Shown: positions 25,054 through 33,554 of the stretch, one piece after another | Numbering within the stretch: the first letter of the stretch is position 1 | Layout of the letters: each line of letters opens with the position of its first letter | Assembly (NCBI RefSeq): GCF_042655385.1 | Contig: NZ_JBHSMA010000003.1 | Span: forward strand, 558,001-622,000 | Length of the DNA stretch: 64,000 nucleotides | DNA from: Larkinella bovis | GTDB lineage: Bacteria; Bacteroidota; Bacteroidia; Cytophagales; Spirosomataceae | Reading direction: 5' to 3' | Program-made: the position numbers and the translations under genes | The notes under the pieces: generated by a model | The model's input: the letters and a program-made list of their open reading frames with translations, nothing else | Told to the model about the DNA's origin: nothing | Database searches by the model: none

Positions 25054-25368
25054 ATGCAGGAAATTGCTTTTACCCTGAAACTTAAACCCGGTTTTGAAGC
25101 GGAATACCAGCGCCGTCACGACGAAATCTGGCCGGAATTGGCACAGGCGTTATCCGACGCGGGCGTGCGGGAGTATTCCATCTTTCTGGACCGATCAAGC
25201 GGGCTGCTGTTCGGCGTGCAGAAACGGACCGAAAACCATACTGCCGACCAACTGCCGGCACTGCCCGTAATGAAGCGCTGGTGGGCGTATATGGCTGATA
25301 TCATGGAGACGAACCCGGATAACTCCCCGGTGGCGATACCGCTCGAACGCGTGTTTCATATGGACTAA
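25054..25368 (+). CDS. rhaM: L-rhamnose mutarotase family protein
   Basis: A 104-residue small alpha/beta-barrel protein. It starts MQEIAFTLKLKPG and has the family's Tyr18 and His22 in EYQRRHDEIWPEL, matching the residues used for anomer interconversion in RhaM, plus a WWAYMADIMETNPDNSP motif near the end. RhaM interconverts alpha- and beta-L-rhamnose. It is the last gene of the operon, so the operon may process L-rhamnose or a similar 6-deoxy sugar, though no rhaA, rhaB or rhaD is present. A bidirectional terminator follows about 28 bases downstream. Confidence 0.9.
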   Translation: MQEIAFTLKLKPGFEAEYQRRHDEIWPELAQALSDAGVREYSIFLDRSSGLLFGVQKRTENHTADQLPALPVMKRWWAYMADIMETNPDNSPVAIPLERVFHMD

Positions 25369-25396
25369 ACTGCGCAGATTGTATCGCGTAAAAACC

Positions 25397-25424
25397 AAAA
25401 GACCAGCCAGGAGGCTGGTCTTTT
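25397..25424. terminator. Bidirectional Rho-independent terminator
   Basis: AAAAGACCAGCC-AGGA-GGCTGGTCTTTT, a perfect 12-base-pair stem with T-runs on both strands, lying between the convergent rhaM and LytTR genes. Confidence 0.9.
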
Positions 25425-25459
25425 AAGTGATTGGAGAATGGGCTGAAAAAGAGCCGGTT

Positions 25460-26236
25460 TTACGTAACCCGGCTGTAAAACGCTTTCAGGTTATCGCGGT
25501 AACTCCGGCTCCATTTCAATTGCTGGCCGTTGCGGAGCCGGACCATGTATTCGCCGTTGAAATGCATTTCGATTTCGGTTACGTAATCCAGGTTGACGAT
25601 ATGCGAGCGGTGAATGCGCACAAACGTGTCGGGGTTAAGCCGGGTTTCCAGATTCGTCAGGCTCTCGTAAATCAGGTAATTTTTGCCCTCGGTATGGAGG
25701 GTAATGTAGTTGCCATCGGCGTCGAAATACAGGATCGCATTCGTATCGACCAGGCACATTTTTCCGGTTTCCTTGACCAGAATCCGGCGCAGGTAGGAGC
25801 CATCGGCCGGGGCGGTTTCTTCCTGGAGCAACTGCCCCATCAACGCATCGACCTGCGGCTGGGCGCGCTGGTCCAGTCGCTCCTGAACGCGGTTCAGGGC
25901 CTGAAAAAACCGGATTTCGTTGAAGGGTTTCAAGAGGTAATCGATGGCGTTGACCTCGAAAGCCTGCAAGGCGTACTGGTCGTAGGCCGTCGTGAACACC
26001 ACGATGGGCTGGTGGTAGCCCCAGATGGCTTTCATGACCTCAAAGCCATCGCGTTCGGGCATCTGAATGTCCAGAAAAACCAGGTCGGGGCGGTGTTGAA
26101 GAATCTTCAGAACCGCTTCCGTTCCGTTGGCCGCTTCGTCGATCACCTCGAAAGCGGGGGCGGTTTTTAACAGCGTGCGGATGGCCTGCCGGGCCAGAAG
26201 TTCATCGTCAATGATGAGCGAGCGGTAGGTCGTCAT
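25460..26236 (-). CDS. LytTR-family response regulator
   Basis: A 258-residue two-domain regulator. The receiver domain (1-120) has acidic Asp10-Asp11, phospho-acceptor Asp56 in VFLDIQMPE, FTTAYD and the Lys-Pro of YLLKPF. The C-terminal LytTR DNA-binding domain (about 150-255) has RILVKETGKMCLVDT and FVRIHRSHIVNLDYV. Its start codon overlaps the end of the upstream sensor kinase by 29 bases, so translation is probably coupled. It should bind direct repeats at unlinked promoters, and no obvious target is adjacent. Confidence 0.94.
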   Translation of the reverse strand: MTTYRSLIIDDELLARQAIRTLLKTAPAFEVIDEAANGTEAVLKILQHRPDLVFLDIQMPERDGFEVMKAIWGYHQPIVVFTTAYDQYALQAFEVNAIDYLLKPFNEIRFFQALNRVQERLDQRAQPQVDALMGQLLQEETAPADGSYLRRILVKETGKMCLVDTNAILYFDADGNYITLHTEGKNYLIYESLTNLETRLNPDTFVRIHRSHIVNLDYVTEIEMHFNGEYMVRLRNGQQLKWSRSYRDNLKAFYSRVT

Positions 26237-27407
26237 AGTATTCCGTTGTGAGTGAAAAAACCGGCGGCAGCGTCAGCGCCACCGTGGTGCCATTGCCCGG
26301 GGGCTGCTCGAACGTCAGCCGGGCCTGATCGCCGTAGGCTTGTTCGAGCCGGGAGCGGGTGTTGCTCAGTCCCAGCCCGTTACCGGGCGATCGTTTCTTT
26401 TTGGCTTGATTCCCCAGCCCGTTGTCGAATACCTCGAGCCGCAAACGGTCGTCGGTTCGCCGGGCCGAAATCCGGATGCGGGCCCTGTCGGTCAGGTCGG
26501 CGATGCCGTGGGTGACAGCGTTTTCGACCAGCGGCTGCAGGATCAGTTGGGGCACCAGGCATTCTTCCGCGTGGGGGTCGATGTCGTATTCGATCTGCAA
26601 CCGGTCCTGAAACCGGATTTGCTGGATCGTCAGGTATTGCTGGGTCAGGTTCAGTTCCTGCCGGAGGGTAACAAAATTATCGTGCTGATGGGCCAGAACG
26701 CCCCGCAGCAGGTCGCTCAACGCCGTCACCATGTCGATGGCTTTGCGGTTTTCGTGCTGTAGCATCAGGCTCACGATGGCGTGGTGCGTATTGAACAGAA
26801 AATGCGGATTGAGCTGCATCTTCAGGGCCTGAAGCTGGGCGTCGGTCAGTTGGGCTTTCAATTGCGAATTGGTCAATTCCGTTGCCAGGTGTTGTTTTTC
26901 GAGTCGCTGGTAGCGGTTGGCAAACAGAAAAATGTTGTACAGACCGATCACCAGCAAATAGAGCGTGGTGCCCAGACTGTATTCGTCCACCACCCACTTG
27001 AACAGGTTGTCCCAGGCCAGATTCTTGCCGGTTTCCCAACCATACAAGGGTTGAATAACCAGAAATTCGACGAGCCGCACCAGGAATGTCAGGACCGAAA
27101 AGGCCAGCAGGTGCACCAGAAAGGAGCCGACAACCTGCCACCAGCTCCGCCTGAGGTTGAGCGGAACCCGCTGGGCCATGTAAAAAAGCAGGGGCGTCAG
27201 CAGCATCCAGAGCACCCAGTGCAAGCCCCACTGCACCCAGCCGGAATACAGCATTGGGTACGGCCTGATCCAGCGGGTCATGGAAAATTCGATGAGGGTG
27301 ATGCCGGCCTGAATGATCCAGAACAGAATGATGTATCGCCAGATTTGCCCGGATGGACACGGAATGCCGGTTTTCTGTTCGAACAGGTTGCTTGTAAAGA
27401 GCTTCAT
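26208..27407 (-). CDS. LytS/YehU-type sensor histidine kinase (His_kinase PF06580)
   Basis: A 399-residue membrane kinase. Four hydrophobic segments lie at about 25-42, 60-78, 93-117 and 147-164, then a coiled coil leads to the phospho-acceptor His202 in QLNPHFLFNT. An ATPase domain follows with LVENAVTHG, DNGLG and GLGLSNTRSRL. The ATG at 27407 was chosen because a frame extending up to 27590 adds 61 residues of basic, unlikely sequence before the first helix. It forms an overlapping pair with the LytTR regulator. There is no recognisable extracellular sensor domain, so the signal is unknown. Confidence 0.93.
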   Translation of the reverse strand: MKLFTSNLFEQKTGIPCPSGQIWRYIILFWIIQAGITLIEFSMTRWIRPYPMLYSGWVQWGLHWVLWMLLTPLLFYMAQRVPLNLRRSWWQVVGSFLVHLLAFSVLTFLVRLVEFLVIQPLYGWETGKNLAWDNLFKWVVDEYSLGTTLYLLVIGLYNIFLFANRYQRLEKQHLATELTNSQLKAQLTDAQLQALKMQLNPHFLFNTHHAIVSLMLQHENRKAIDMVTALSDLLRGVLAHQHDNFVTLRQELNLTQQYLTIQQIRFQDRLQIEYDIDPHAEECLVPQLILQPLVENAVTHGIADLTDRARIRISARRTDDRLRLEVFDNGLGNQAKKKRSPGNGLGLSNTRSRLEQAYGDQARLTFEQPPGNGTTVALTLPPVFSLTTEYYDDLPLAHH

Positions 27408-27850
27408 GGTGCCACGCGTAGTTCCCTTGATAAGCTTAAAACTAGGGCTTTGAACCCGTTCTGCCGAGTGCTTTTTTCTGAAACGGCCCAAAAACCGGGT
27501 GAAGTGCAGCTTTTGGCATGTGGTCGCGGAAGGGCTGGCGTTGGCGGGCCGCCCTCCTCCCGCTTTCAAACCGGTTCTCGGGCAGATCAAATGATTCTAA
27601 TAACGGTTCGCATAATCGTGGTTTCGGTTCGCTGGTCTCTACGCTAGTTTTGAAACCGTAAACAACAACGCATGAATTCGCAACGATTACGTCTCCCCTT
27701 CGTGCCAACCGGCGCTTCGGTCCCTACAATCGGCAAGTCCGTGAAAACCCGGGCTCATAACGTCAGCCCACGGCCCGGCCAGCCCGGCGTTCGGGCCGGA
27801 ATCAGTCGGTTGTAACCTCGAATCCTATGAACCGTAATTGAACACTATCC
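27408..27850. other. Divergent intergenic region
   Basis: About 440 bases between the divergent LytS-type kinase and the cupin gene. It should hold both promoters. A weak GC-rich inverted repeat (CGGCCCG ... CGGGCCG) is near 27770-27800. No RNA gene, repeat or convincing ORF was seen. Confidence 0.45.
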
Positions 27851-28402
27851 ATGGCGTATACGAACAAGATCATTTCGAATGCCAAAACCGGGCAGGTGAT
27901 CCGGTTTATTCAAACCGCCGACGATACGGGCGGAGAACTGCTGGAAATGGAAGCCACGTTCCGCGCCCGTTCGCAGGAACCGGCGGAACATTATCACCCG
28001 CATCAGGTGGAGGAGTTTCAGGTGTTGTCCGGGCGGTTGGCGGTGCGAATCGCTGGGCGGGTACAGATCTTCCGGATGGGCGACCGGTTTCATATTCCCC
28101 GGAACGCAGTGCATTCGATGTGGAATCCGACCGATCAGCCGACCGTGGTCAACTGGCGGGTTAGCCCGGCGATGGACACCGAATATTTACTGGAAACAAC
28201 GACCGGGCTGGCCAATGACGGTAAAACCGACGCCAGCGGAATTCCGTCGGTTTTGCAGCTTTCGCTGCTGATCAAGCGGTTTTCGCGGGTGTTTCGACTG
28301 ACCAAACCGGGTCCGGCAGTGCAGAAAGTGCTTTTTTCGCTGCTGACTCCGGTGGCCCTGCTGTTTGGCTATAAAGCGACGTACAGCAAATACCTCGATT
28401 AA
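27851..28402 (+). CDS. Cupin domain protein with C-terminal hydrophobic extension
   Basis: A 183-residue protein. Residues about 20-110 form a cupin barrel with the metal-binding motif HYHPHQVEEFQVLSGRL and a second motif GDRFHIPRNAVHSMW. The C-terminal 60 residues are basic and hydrophobic (LIKRFSRVFRLTKPG, then FSLLTPVALLFGYKA) and may associate with the membrane. Similar proteins occur in many Cytophagales, but the substrate or ligand is not known. The gene is transcribed alone and ends in a clear terminator. Confidence 0.88.
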   Translation: MAYTNKIISNAKTGQVIRFIQTADDTGGELLEMEATFRARSQEPAEHYHPHQVEEFQVLSGRLAVRIAGRVQIFRMGDRFHIPRNAVHSMWNPTDQPTVVNWRVSPAMDTEYLLETTTGLANDGKTDASGIPSVLQLSLLIKRFSRVFRLTKPGPAVQKVLFSLLTPVALLFGYKATYSKYLD

Positions 28403-28420
28403 TACCTGACCTATGCGAAG

Positions 28421-28456
28421 TCGGGCTGGCAAACAACCGCCAGCCTGACCTTTTTT
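28421..28456 (+). terminator. Rho-independent terminator after cupin gene
   Basis: TCGGGCTGGC-AAACAACC-GCCAGCCTGA, a 10-base-pair stem with one G-T pair, followed by CCTTTTTT, about 20 bases after the cupin stop codon. Confidence 0.88.
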
Positions 28457-28755
28457 AACGGCCACTAAAAGAAGACAACGGAATGGTCTGGCTTCCGGAG
28501 CCACACTTCGACGGCCTGCTGCCGGAAAGGAACGACCGTTCATAAACCGCCTTACACTTCGTCAATGTTTGAACGTTCGCCGGGTATCGGTGACAACTCT
28601 TCCCGGGTTGTTGCCGGTGCCCGGTTTTTTATCGGCAACAGACGGTAAGAATTCGGGTTGCCGTTCCGCCGAATCCGCCCCGGTGCCGCATCCGGCGTAC
28701 AAATAATCGTAATTTGCGCCAGGGATGCTTTTCAATGGTCACGTAAGGAATCAGG
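28457..28755. other. Intergenic region upstream of GH43-like gene
   Basis: About 300 bases with no convincing ORF. It presumably contains the promoter of the gene at 28756. No consensus Bacteroidota promoter pair was identified. Confidence 0.4.
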
Positions 28756-29835
28756 ATGAAGTTTTTAATTACCAGTGTTTTCGTTTTTTGGGGTATCGCC
28801 AAGGCTTTTGCCCAGTCGGGGCCACCGGCGGCCCCGGTTTCCGACGCGAAAATGCGGGCGGTTTTTGAGGAAATCAAAACGCCGTACAAGTACGGAATCG
28901 TGGTGCCGCAGCCCGACGCGGGCCGGATGGTTGATAGCCCTACGGTTTTTCGAAAAGGGGGCAGCTGGTACATGACCTACATCATTTTCGACGGCAAGGG
29001 CTACGAAACCTGGCTGGCAAAAAGTGCCGATCTGTTGCACTGGACCACGCAGGGAAAACTGATGTCGTTTACTGACCACACCTGGGATGCCACGCAGAAG
29101 GCGGGCTACGTCGCGCTGGTCGATACGGAATGGGGTGGTTCGTACGAGGTGGAAACGTTTCGGAACCGGTTCTGGCTGTCGTACCTGGGCGGGTCGGAAA
29201 AAGGCTACGAAGCGGGGCGACTGGGCATCGGTATGGCGTCGGCGAAGGACCTGAGCCAACCGGTCGAAGTGGCGCGGTTGCCGCAACCCGTATTGTCGGC
29301 GGTTGATCCGGATGCGCGCTGGTACGATAACAAAACGATTTACAAAAGCCTGGTGATCCGGGATCAGGCGAAGAAAACCGGGTATCCGTTTGTGATGTAT
29401 TACAACGCCAAGGGCGAACAACCGGATGCCAAAGGCAATGGCTTCGAAAACATCGCGATGGCGGTTTCCAGCGACCTGACCCACTGGAAACGGTTCGGAC
29501 AGGAGCCGTTGATTACCCGAAAAACCGGGATTTGCGGGGATGCGCAGATCGCGAAAATGGGCGATTTGTACGTTATGTTTTACTTCGGCGCGTTCTGGAA
29601 ACCCGGGGCTTTCGAGCGGTTTGCCTGTTCGTATGACCTCGTCAACTGGACCGACTGGCAGGGGGAGGACCTGATTGCTCCTTCCGAACCGTACGACAAA
29701 ACCTACGCCCACAAGCCCTGGGTAATCAAGTGGAAGGGCGTCGTCTATCATTTCTACAACGCCGTGGGCGAGAAAGGCCGGGTCATTGCCGTTGCGACGT
29801 CCAAGGATTTAGGGAAAAGCCCGCTGGGGCAATAG
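28756..29835 (+). CDS. Exported GH43-like five-bladed beta-propeller glycosidase
   Basis: A 359-residue protein with a signal peptide ending AFAQ (about residue 20). The body has propeller motifs of GH43/GH130-type enzymes: AGRMVDSPTVFRKGGSWYM with an early Asp, AKSADLLHWTTQG, AVSSDLTHWKRFG and SYDLVNWTDWQGE, and acidic residues such as GDAQIAKMGD. Such enzymes cleave arabinans, xylans or mannosides in the periplasm. It is followed after a repeat cluster by a GH127-type gene, so both may act on plant or microbial L-arabinose-containing glycans. Family-level assignment needs a profile search. Confidence 0.82.
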   Translation: MKFLITSVFVFWGIAKAFAQSGPPAAPVSDAKMRAVFEEIKTPYKYGIVVPQPDAGRMVDSPTVFRKGGSWYMTYIIFDGKGYETWLAKSADLLHWTTQGKLMSFTDHTWDATQKAGYVALVDTEWGGSYEVETFRNRFWLSYLGGSEKGYEAGRLGIGMASAKDLSQPVEVARLPQPVLSAVDPDARWYDNKTIYKSLVIRDQAKKTGYPFVMYYNAKGEQPDAKGNGFENIAMAVSSDLTHWKRFGQEPLITRKTGICGDAQIAKMGDLYVMFYFGAFWKPGAFERFACSYDLVNWTDWQGEDLIAPSEPYDKTYAHKPWVIKWKGVVYHFYNAVGEKGRVIAVATSKDLGKSPLGQ

Positions 29836-29946
29836 GGAACTGGGTGTGAGCGACTGTCTGGCAGGCTGAAAAGCAGGGAAAGGGCAGCGGGGCAGAGCTT
29901 TGTCAGGGGAGTAGAAAACGCTGCGTCGCTTACTTTACAACCTGCT

Positions 29947-29970
29947 AATCAGGATTTCAAATCCTGATTT
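29947..29970. repeat. GGATTT-type palindrome 1
   Basis: AATCAGGATTTCAAATCCTGATTT. The perfect 10-base arms are 29948-29957 and 29959-29968 around one central base. It is the first of four related palindromes in about 140 bases. Confidence 0.85.
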
Positions 29971-29978
29971 ACACGGTC

Positions 29979-29997
29979 GTGGATTTACAATCCGCAC
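29979..29997. repeat. GGATTT-type palindrome 2 (imperfect)
   Basis: GTGGATTTACAATCCGCAC, related to copies 1 and 3 but with imperfect arms. Confidence 0.7.
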
Positions 29998-30039
29998 CCC
30001 AGAAGCAGGACAGAGCCTCGCTAAAGGATACGACGGTCA

Positions 30040-30058
30040 TTCGGATTTAAAATCCGAA
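30040..30058. repeat. GGATTT-type palindrome 3
   Basis: TTCGGATTTAAAATCCGAA, perfect 9-base arms around one central base, the cleanest copy of this second REP-like family. Confidence 0.85.
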
Positions 30059-30066
30059 ACAGTGTG

Positions 30067-30089
30067 GATCGGGATTTCAACTCCCGATC
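30067..30089. repeat. GGATTT-type palindrome 4 (imperfect)
   Basis: GATCGGGATTTCAACTCCCGATC in two parts, with outer arms GATCGGGA / TCCCGATC flanking a mismatched centre. It lies about 30 bases before the GH127-type start codon. Confidence 0.75.
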
Positions 30090-30120
30090 AGCGACGTCAA
30101 TAGGCACAAAGAGGATTGCC

Positions 30121-32139
30121 ATGAAAAGAAAAAGTTGCTTTTTGCTGCTCTTGCTCGGCCTGACGATGGCGGTAATGGCCCAGGAGAAAAAAGCCCCCGT
30201 GGCCCGCTATAGGGCGGCCCGGTCTCCGTTGCGTTCCAGTACGTACCAGGAATTGCCGCTCGGGGCGATCAAGCCACAGGGCTGGCTCCGGGAAATGCTG
30301 CTGCGGCAGAAAACCGGCGCAACCGGCCACCTGGACGAGTTGTATCCGCAGGTCATGAATCAGCGCAACGGCTGGCTGGGGGGCGATGGCGATCAGTGGG
30401 AGCGGGGGCCGTACTGGATCGATGGGTTGTTGCCGCTGGCGTACCTTCTGAATGATAATGACTTGGTTGCCAAGGTGAAGCCGTGGGTGGAATGGGCCAT
30501 CAGGAGCCAGCAGCCCGACGGCTATTTTGGCCCTTCGACGGATTACGGCCCCGAGCGCGGTATTCAGCGCAACAACAGCCGCGACTGGTGGCCCAAAATG
30601 GTCATGCTGAAAATCCTGAAACAGTATTATTCGGCGACCGGCGACAAGCGCGTCATCACCCTGATGACCAATTATTTCAAATACCAGTTGAAGGAATTGC
30701 CGCAGAAACCGTTGGACCACTGGACGTTCTGGGCGCGGTATCGCGGGGGTGATAACCTGATGGTGGTGTACTGGCTGTACAACATCACCGGCGACCCATT
30801 TCTGCTCGACCTGGGCGACCTGATTCACAAACAGACCTTCGACTACACGAACGGTTTTCTGAATACCGATATGCTGTCGCGGGCCGGGAGCATTCACTGT
30901 GTCAATCTGGCGCAGGGCATCAAGGCACCGGTGATCTATTTCCAGCACCATCCTGAGCAGAAATACCTCGATGCTGTCGAGAAGGGCTTCGCCGATATCC
31001 GGAAATTTAACGGCATGGCGCACGGTTTATACGGCGGTGACGAAGCTCTGCACGGTAACAACCCGACGCAGGGTTCGGAACTCTGTTCGGCGGTGGAGAT
31101 GCTGTTTTCGCTGGAAAGCATGCTCGAAATTACCGGGAAAGTGAGTTTTGCCGATCATATCGAAAAGATTGCCTTCAATGCGCTGCCCGCCCAGGTGTCG
31201 GACGATTTCATGACCCGCCAGTATTTCCAGCAGGCGAATCAGGTGATGGCCACCCGGCTGACGCGCAATTTCGACGTCAACCATAGCGGCACGGATCTTT
31301 GTTTTGGGTTGCTGTCCGGTTATCCGTGCTGCACCTCGAACATGCACCAGGGTTGGCCGAAATTCACACAAAACCTCTGGTATTCGACCGCTGATCAAGG
31401 CGTTGCTGCCCTGCTCTACGCACCCAGCGAAGTCCGGCTGGTGGTGGGCAACGGAACGGAGGTGTCCTTCCGGGAAGAAACCAGTTATCCGTTTGAAGAA
31501 ACCGTCAAATTTACCCTGACCACCGGAAAAATCGTCGCGTTTCCGTTCCACCTGCGCGTGCCGGCCTGGTGCAAGAAAGCGACGGTAAAAATCAACGGGA
31601 AGGTCTGGCAGGAAGTGGATGGGAATCAGATCGTGACGATCAGTCGGGAATGGAAAACCGGCGACGTGGTGGACCTGGAGTTACCAATGCACCTTTACAA
31701 AAACACCTGGTTCGAGAATTCAATGTCGGTGGAACGCGGCCCGATTGTGTACGCCCTGAAAATGGGTGAGGAAAGTAAAGTCGTGCAGAATGAGAAAGAT
31801 CCGATTGAATACGGGGCTACGTACGTCGAACTTCGTCCGACCACGCCCTGGAATTACGGGCTGATTCAGGTGCCGGATGCCAGGCTCGAAGAAAAGTATA
31901 CGGTGGAGAAGAAAGGCCCGGTTTCGACTTTTCCCTGGAATCCCGAAAAGGCTCCGATTCAGATCAAAACCAAAGCCCGACGCATCCCGTCCTGGGGGTT
32001 ATACAACGAAATGACCGGCCCGATTCCGTACAGCATTACGTATAATCTGGAAACCGGCCCGGAAGAAGAAATTACCCTGATTCCGTACGGCTGTACCAAC
32101 CTACGCATTTCCCAGTTTCCCGTTGTCCGGCAACACTAA
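30121..32139 (+). CDS. GH127-type beta-L-arabinofuranosidase (DUF1680 family), exported
   Basis: A 672-residue protein with a signal peptide ending VMAQ (about residue 21). The (alpha/alpha)6 catalytic domain runs to about 440, followed by beta-sandwich domains. Zinc-site residues typical of GH127/GH146 are visible: Glu320 and Cys322 in GSELCSAVE and the pair Cys403-Cys404 in YPCCTSNMHQGWPKF. In characterised members one cysteine is the nucleophile. The ATG at 30121 was chosen because it gives the signal peptide. An upstream in-frame ATG at 30064 would translate palindrome 4. It probably removes beta-L-arabinofuranose or a related sugar in the periplasm. Confidence 0.9.
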   Translation: MKRKSCFLLLLLGLTMAVMAQEKKAPVARYRAARSPLRSSTYQELPLGAIKPQGWLREMLLRQKTGATGHLDELYPQVMNQRNGWLGGDGDQWERGPYWIDGLLPLAYLLNDNDLVAKVKPWVEWAIRSQQPDGYFGPSTDYGPERGIQRNNSRDWWPKMVMLKILKQYYSATGDKRVITLMTNYFKYQLKELPQKPLDHWTFWARYRGGDNLMVVYWLYNITGDPFLLDLGDLIHKQTFDYTNGFLNTDMLSRAGSIHCVNLAQGIKAPVIYFQHHPEQKYLDAVEKGFADIRKFNGMAHGLYGGDEALHGNNPTQGSELCSAVEMLFSLESMLEITGKVSFADHIEKIAFNALPAQVSDDFMTRQYFQQANQVMATRLTRNFDVNHSGTDLCFGLLSGYPCCTSNMHQGWPKFTQNLWYSTADQGVAALLYAPSEVRLVVGNGTEVSFREETSYPFEETVKFTLTTGKIVAFPFHLRVPAWCKKATVKINGKVWQEVDGNQIVTISREWKTGDVVDLELPMHLYKNTWFENSMSVERGPIVYALKMGEESKVVQNEKDPIEYGATYVELRPTTPWNYGLIQVPDARLEEKYTVEKKGPVSTFPWNPEKAPIQIKTKARRIPSWGLYNEMTGPIPYSITYNLETGPEEEITLIPYGCTNLRISQFPVVRQH

Positions 32140-32174
32140 AGAGCAGGAAGTCTGAAAAGCCGCTGTTGTGAATT

Positions 32175-33365
32175 CTAGTGGCTTTCGTAAACGACGTTTC
32201 CACCGATGATGGTCCGGTAAATCCGGATGTTTTCGTCGAAAATAACGAGGTCAGCGTCTTTGCCGGCAAGCAGCGATCCTTTCCGGTCCTGGACGCCCAG
32301 CATCCGGGCGGGCGTGCTGGTGATCATGCGCACGGCTTCCGGCAGGGGGACCCCCGCCAGCGTAATCATGTTGCGAACCAGTCGGTCGGCGGTGGCCACG
32401 CTGCCCGCAAACGAACTGCGGTCGGGGAGTTTGGCCACGTCGTCTTCCACAATGACGCGCAGGCCGTCGGTCAGGCTGCCCAGAATGCTTTCGCCGGGCG
32501 GCATCCCCGCAGCGCGCATGGCGTCGGTAATGAGCGCGGTTCGGTCGGGGCCTTTGATTTTGTAAATGAGTTTGAGCAGGGGCGCGGGCAGGTGAACACC
32601 GTCGGCGATGATTTCCACGTCCATTTCGTCAATCAGGTAGGCACTTTCGATGACGCCCGCGTACCGGAACGCATTGCGCCGGGTCACGCCCGACATGGCG
32701 CTGTAAAAGTGCGTAGCCAGGCTATACCCGTTTTCAAACGCTTCCAGCACCTCTTCGTAAATGGCATCGGTATGCGCCACGGCCGCCAGAACACCTTTCG
32801 AACGCAAATACCGCCCGAATGCGATGGCGCCCTTCAGCTCCGGGGCCGCGCTCCAGCGTTTTACGACCGGCGAATGCGCCAGAATTTCGCGGTATTCTGC
32901 CGGATCGGGGTCGCGGATATAGCGGGGGTCCTGGGCACCCCGTTGGCTCATCGCAAAATAGGGACCTTCCAGGTGCATGCCCAGAAACCGGGCCCCTTTC
33001 GTATTGTGCCGGTCGGCGGATGCGTACAGATCCAGCGTTTTCAGCAGGTGTTCTTTGGTGCTGGTCAGCGTTGTCGGCATCAGGGCTGTGGTGCCGTAGC
33101 GCGCGTGGGTTTCCGCAATGGCCAGAAAAGCCGCTTCCGAACCGTCCATGAAATCATGCCCCCCTCCGCCGTGGATATGGATGTCGATAAAACCGGGAGC
33201 CACATACCGCCCCCCTGCGTCGATTTCTTCGGCATCGGGGACGTCGAGGTCGCGTTCGCTGATTTCGGTGATCGTATCGCCGGTGAGTAAAACCGTGCCG
33301 CGGGGAATCAGACGGTACGGGGTTACAATCCGGGCGTTGGTGATTTTCAGAGGTCGTGGGGTCAT
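32175..33365 (-). CDS. nagA: N-acetylglucosamine-6-phosphate deacetylase
   Basis: A 396-residue amidohydrolase. The metal and active-site residues are in place: H63-x-H65 in FIDIHIHGG, Glu133 in HLEGPYF, His198 in AHTD, His219 in THFYSAM and the catalytic Asp281 in LITDAMRAAG. It hydrolyses GlcNAc-6-phosphate to GlcN-6-phosphate and acetate in the cytoplasm, feeding NagB at 3441-5399. It stands alone between the GH127 gene (convergent) and an unknown secreted protein (divergent), apart from both nagB and the sialic acid locus. Their products are expected to meet in one pathway. Confidence 0.95.
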   Translation of the reverse strand: MTPRPLKITNARIVTPYRLIPRGTVLLTGDTITEISERDLDVPDAEEIDAGGRYVAPGFIDIHIHGGGGHDFMDGSEAAFLAIAETHARYGTTALMPTTLTSTKEHLLKTLDLYASADRHNTKGARFLGMHLEGPYFAMSQRGAQDPRYIRDPDPAEYREILAHSPVVKRWSAAPELKGAIAFGRYLRSKGVLAAVAHTDAIYEEVLEAFENGYSLATHFYSAMSGVTRRNAFRYAGVIESAYLIDEMDVEIIADGVHLPAPLLKLIYKIKGPDRTALITDAMRAAGMPPGESILGSLTDGLRVIVEDDVAKLPDRSSFAGSVATADRLVRNMITLAGVPLPEAVRMITSTPARMLGVQDRKGSLLAGKDADLVIFDENIRIYRTIIGGNVVYESH

Positions 33366-33478
33366 GCGGGTTTCGGGAATCGGAATGAAGCCCTAAAAGT
33401 ACGGAGCCGTCCGCTAAAATGTAAATCAAATGAAGCCGGGTCGCTCTGAATAAAAGGCTGGAAAATTTCTGAAACTGT

Positions 33479-33509
33479 TTTGTTGATATGAGTAATTCCC
33501 GTTGTTTTG
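33479..33509 (+). promoter_or_regulatory. Putative Bacteroidota-type promoter of the unknown secreted protein
   Basis: TTTG at 33479-33482, a 19-base spacer, and TTGTTTTG at 33502-33509 (consensus TAnnTTTG, one mismatch). The predicted transcript start is about 40 bases before the ATG at 33555. An inverted repeat GAGTAATTCCC ... GGGAAAATTACTC (33490-33524) overlaps the -7 element and might be an operator. Confidence 0.45.
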
Positions 33510-33554
33510 TTGGGAAAATTACTCAGTATACTTTATCTCTTTTCTGCCGTAACA

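Noticed and set aside
27600..27850. A possible tRNA because of ttcgaatcc-like sequence near 27810
   Set aside because: No acceptor or anticodon stem can be drawn around it.
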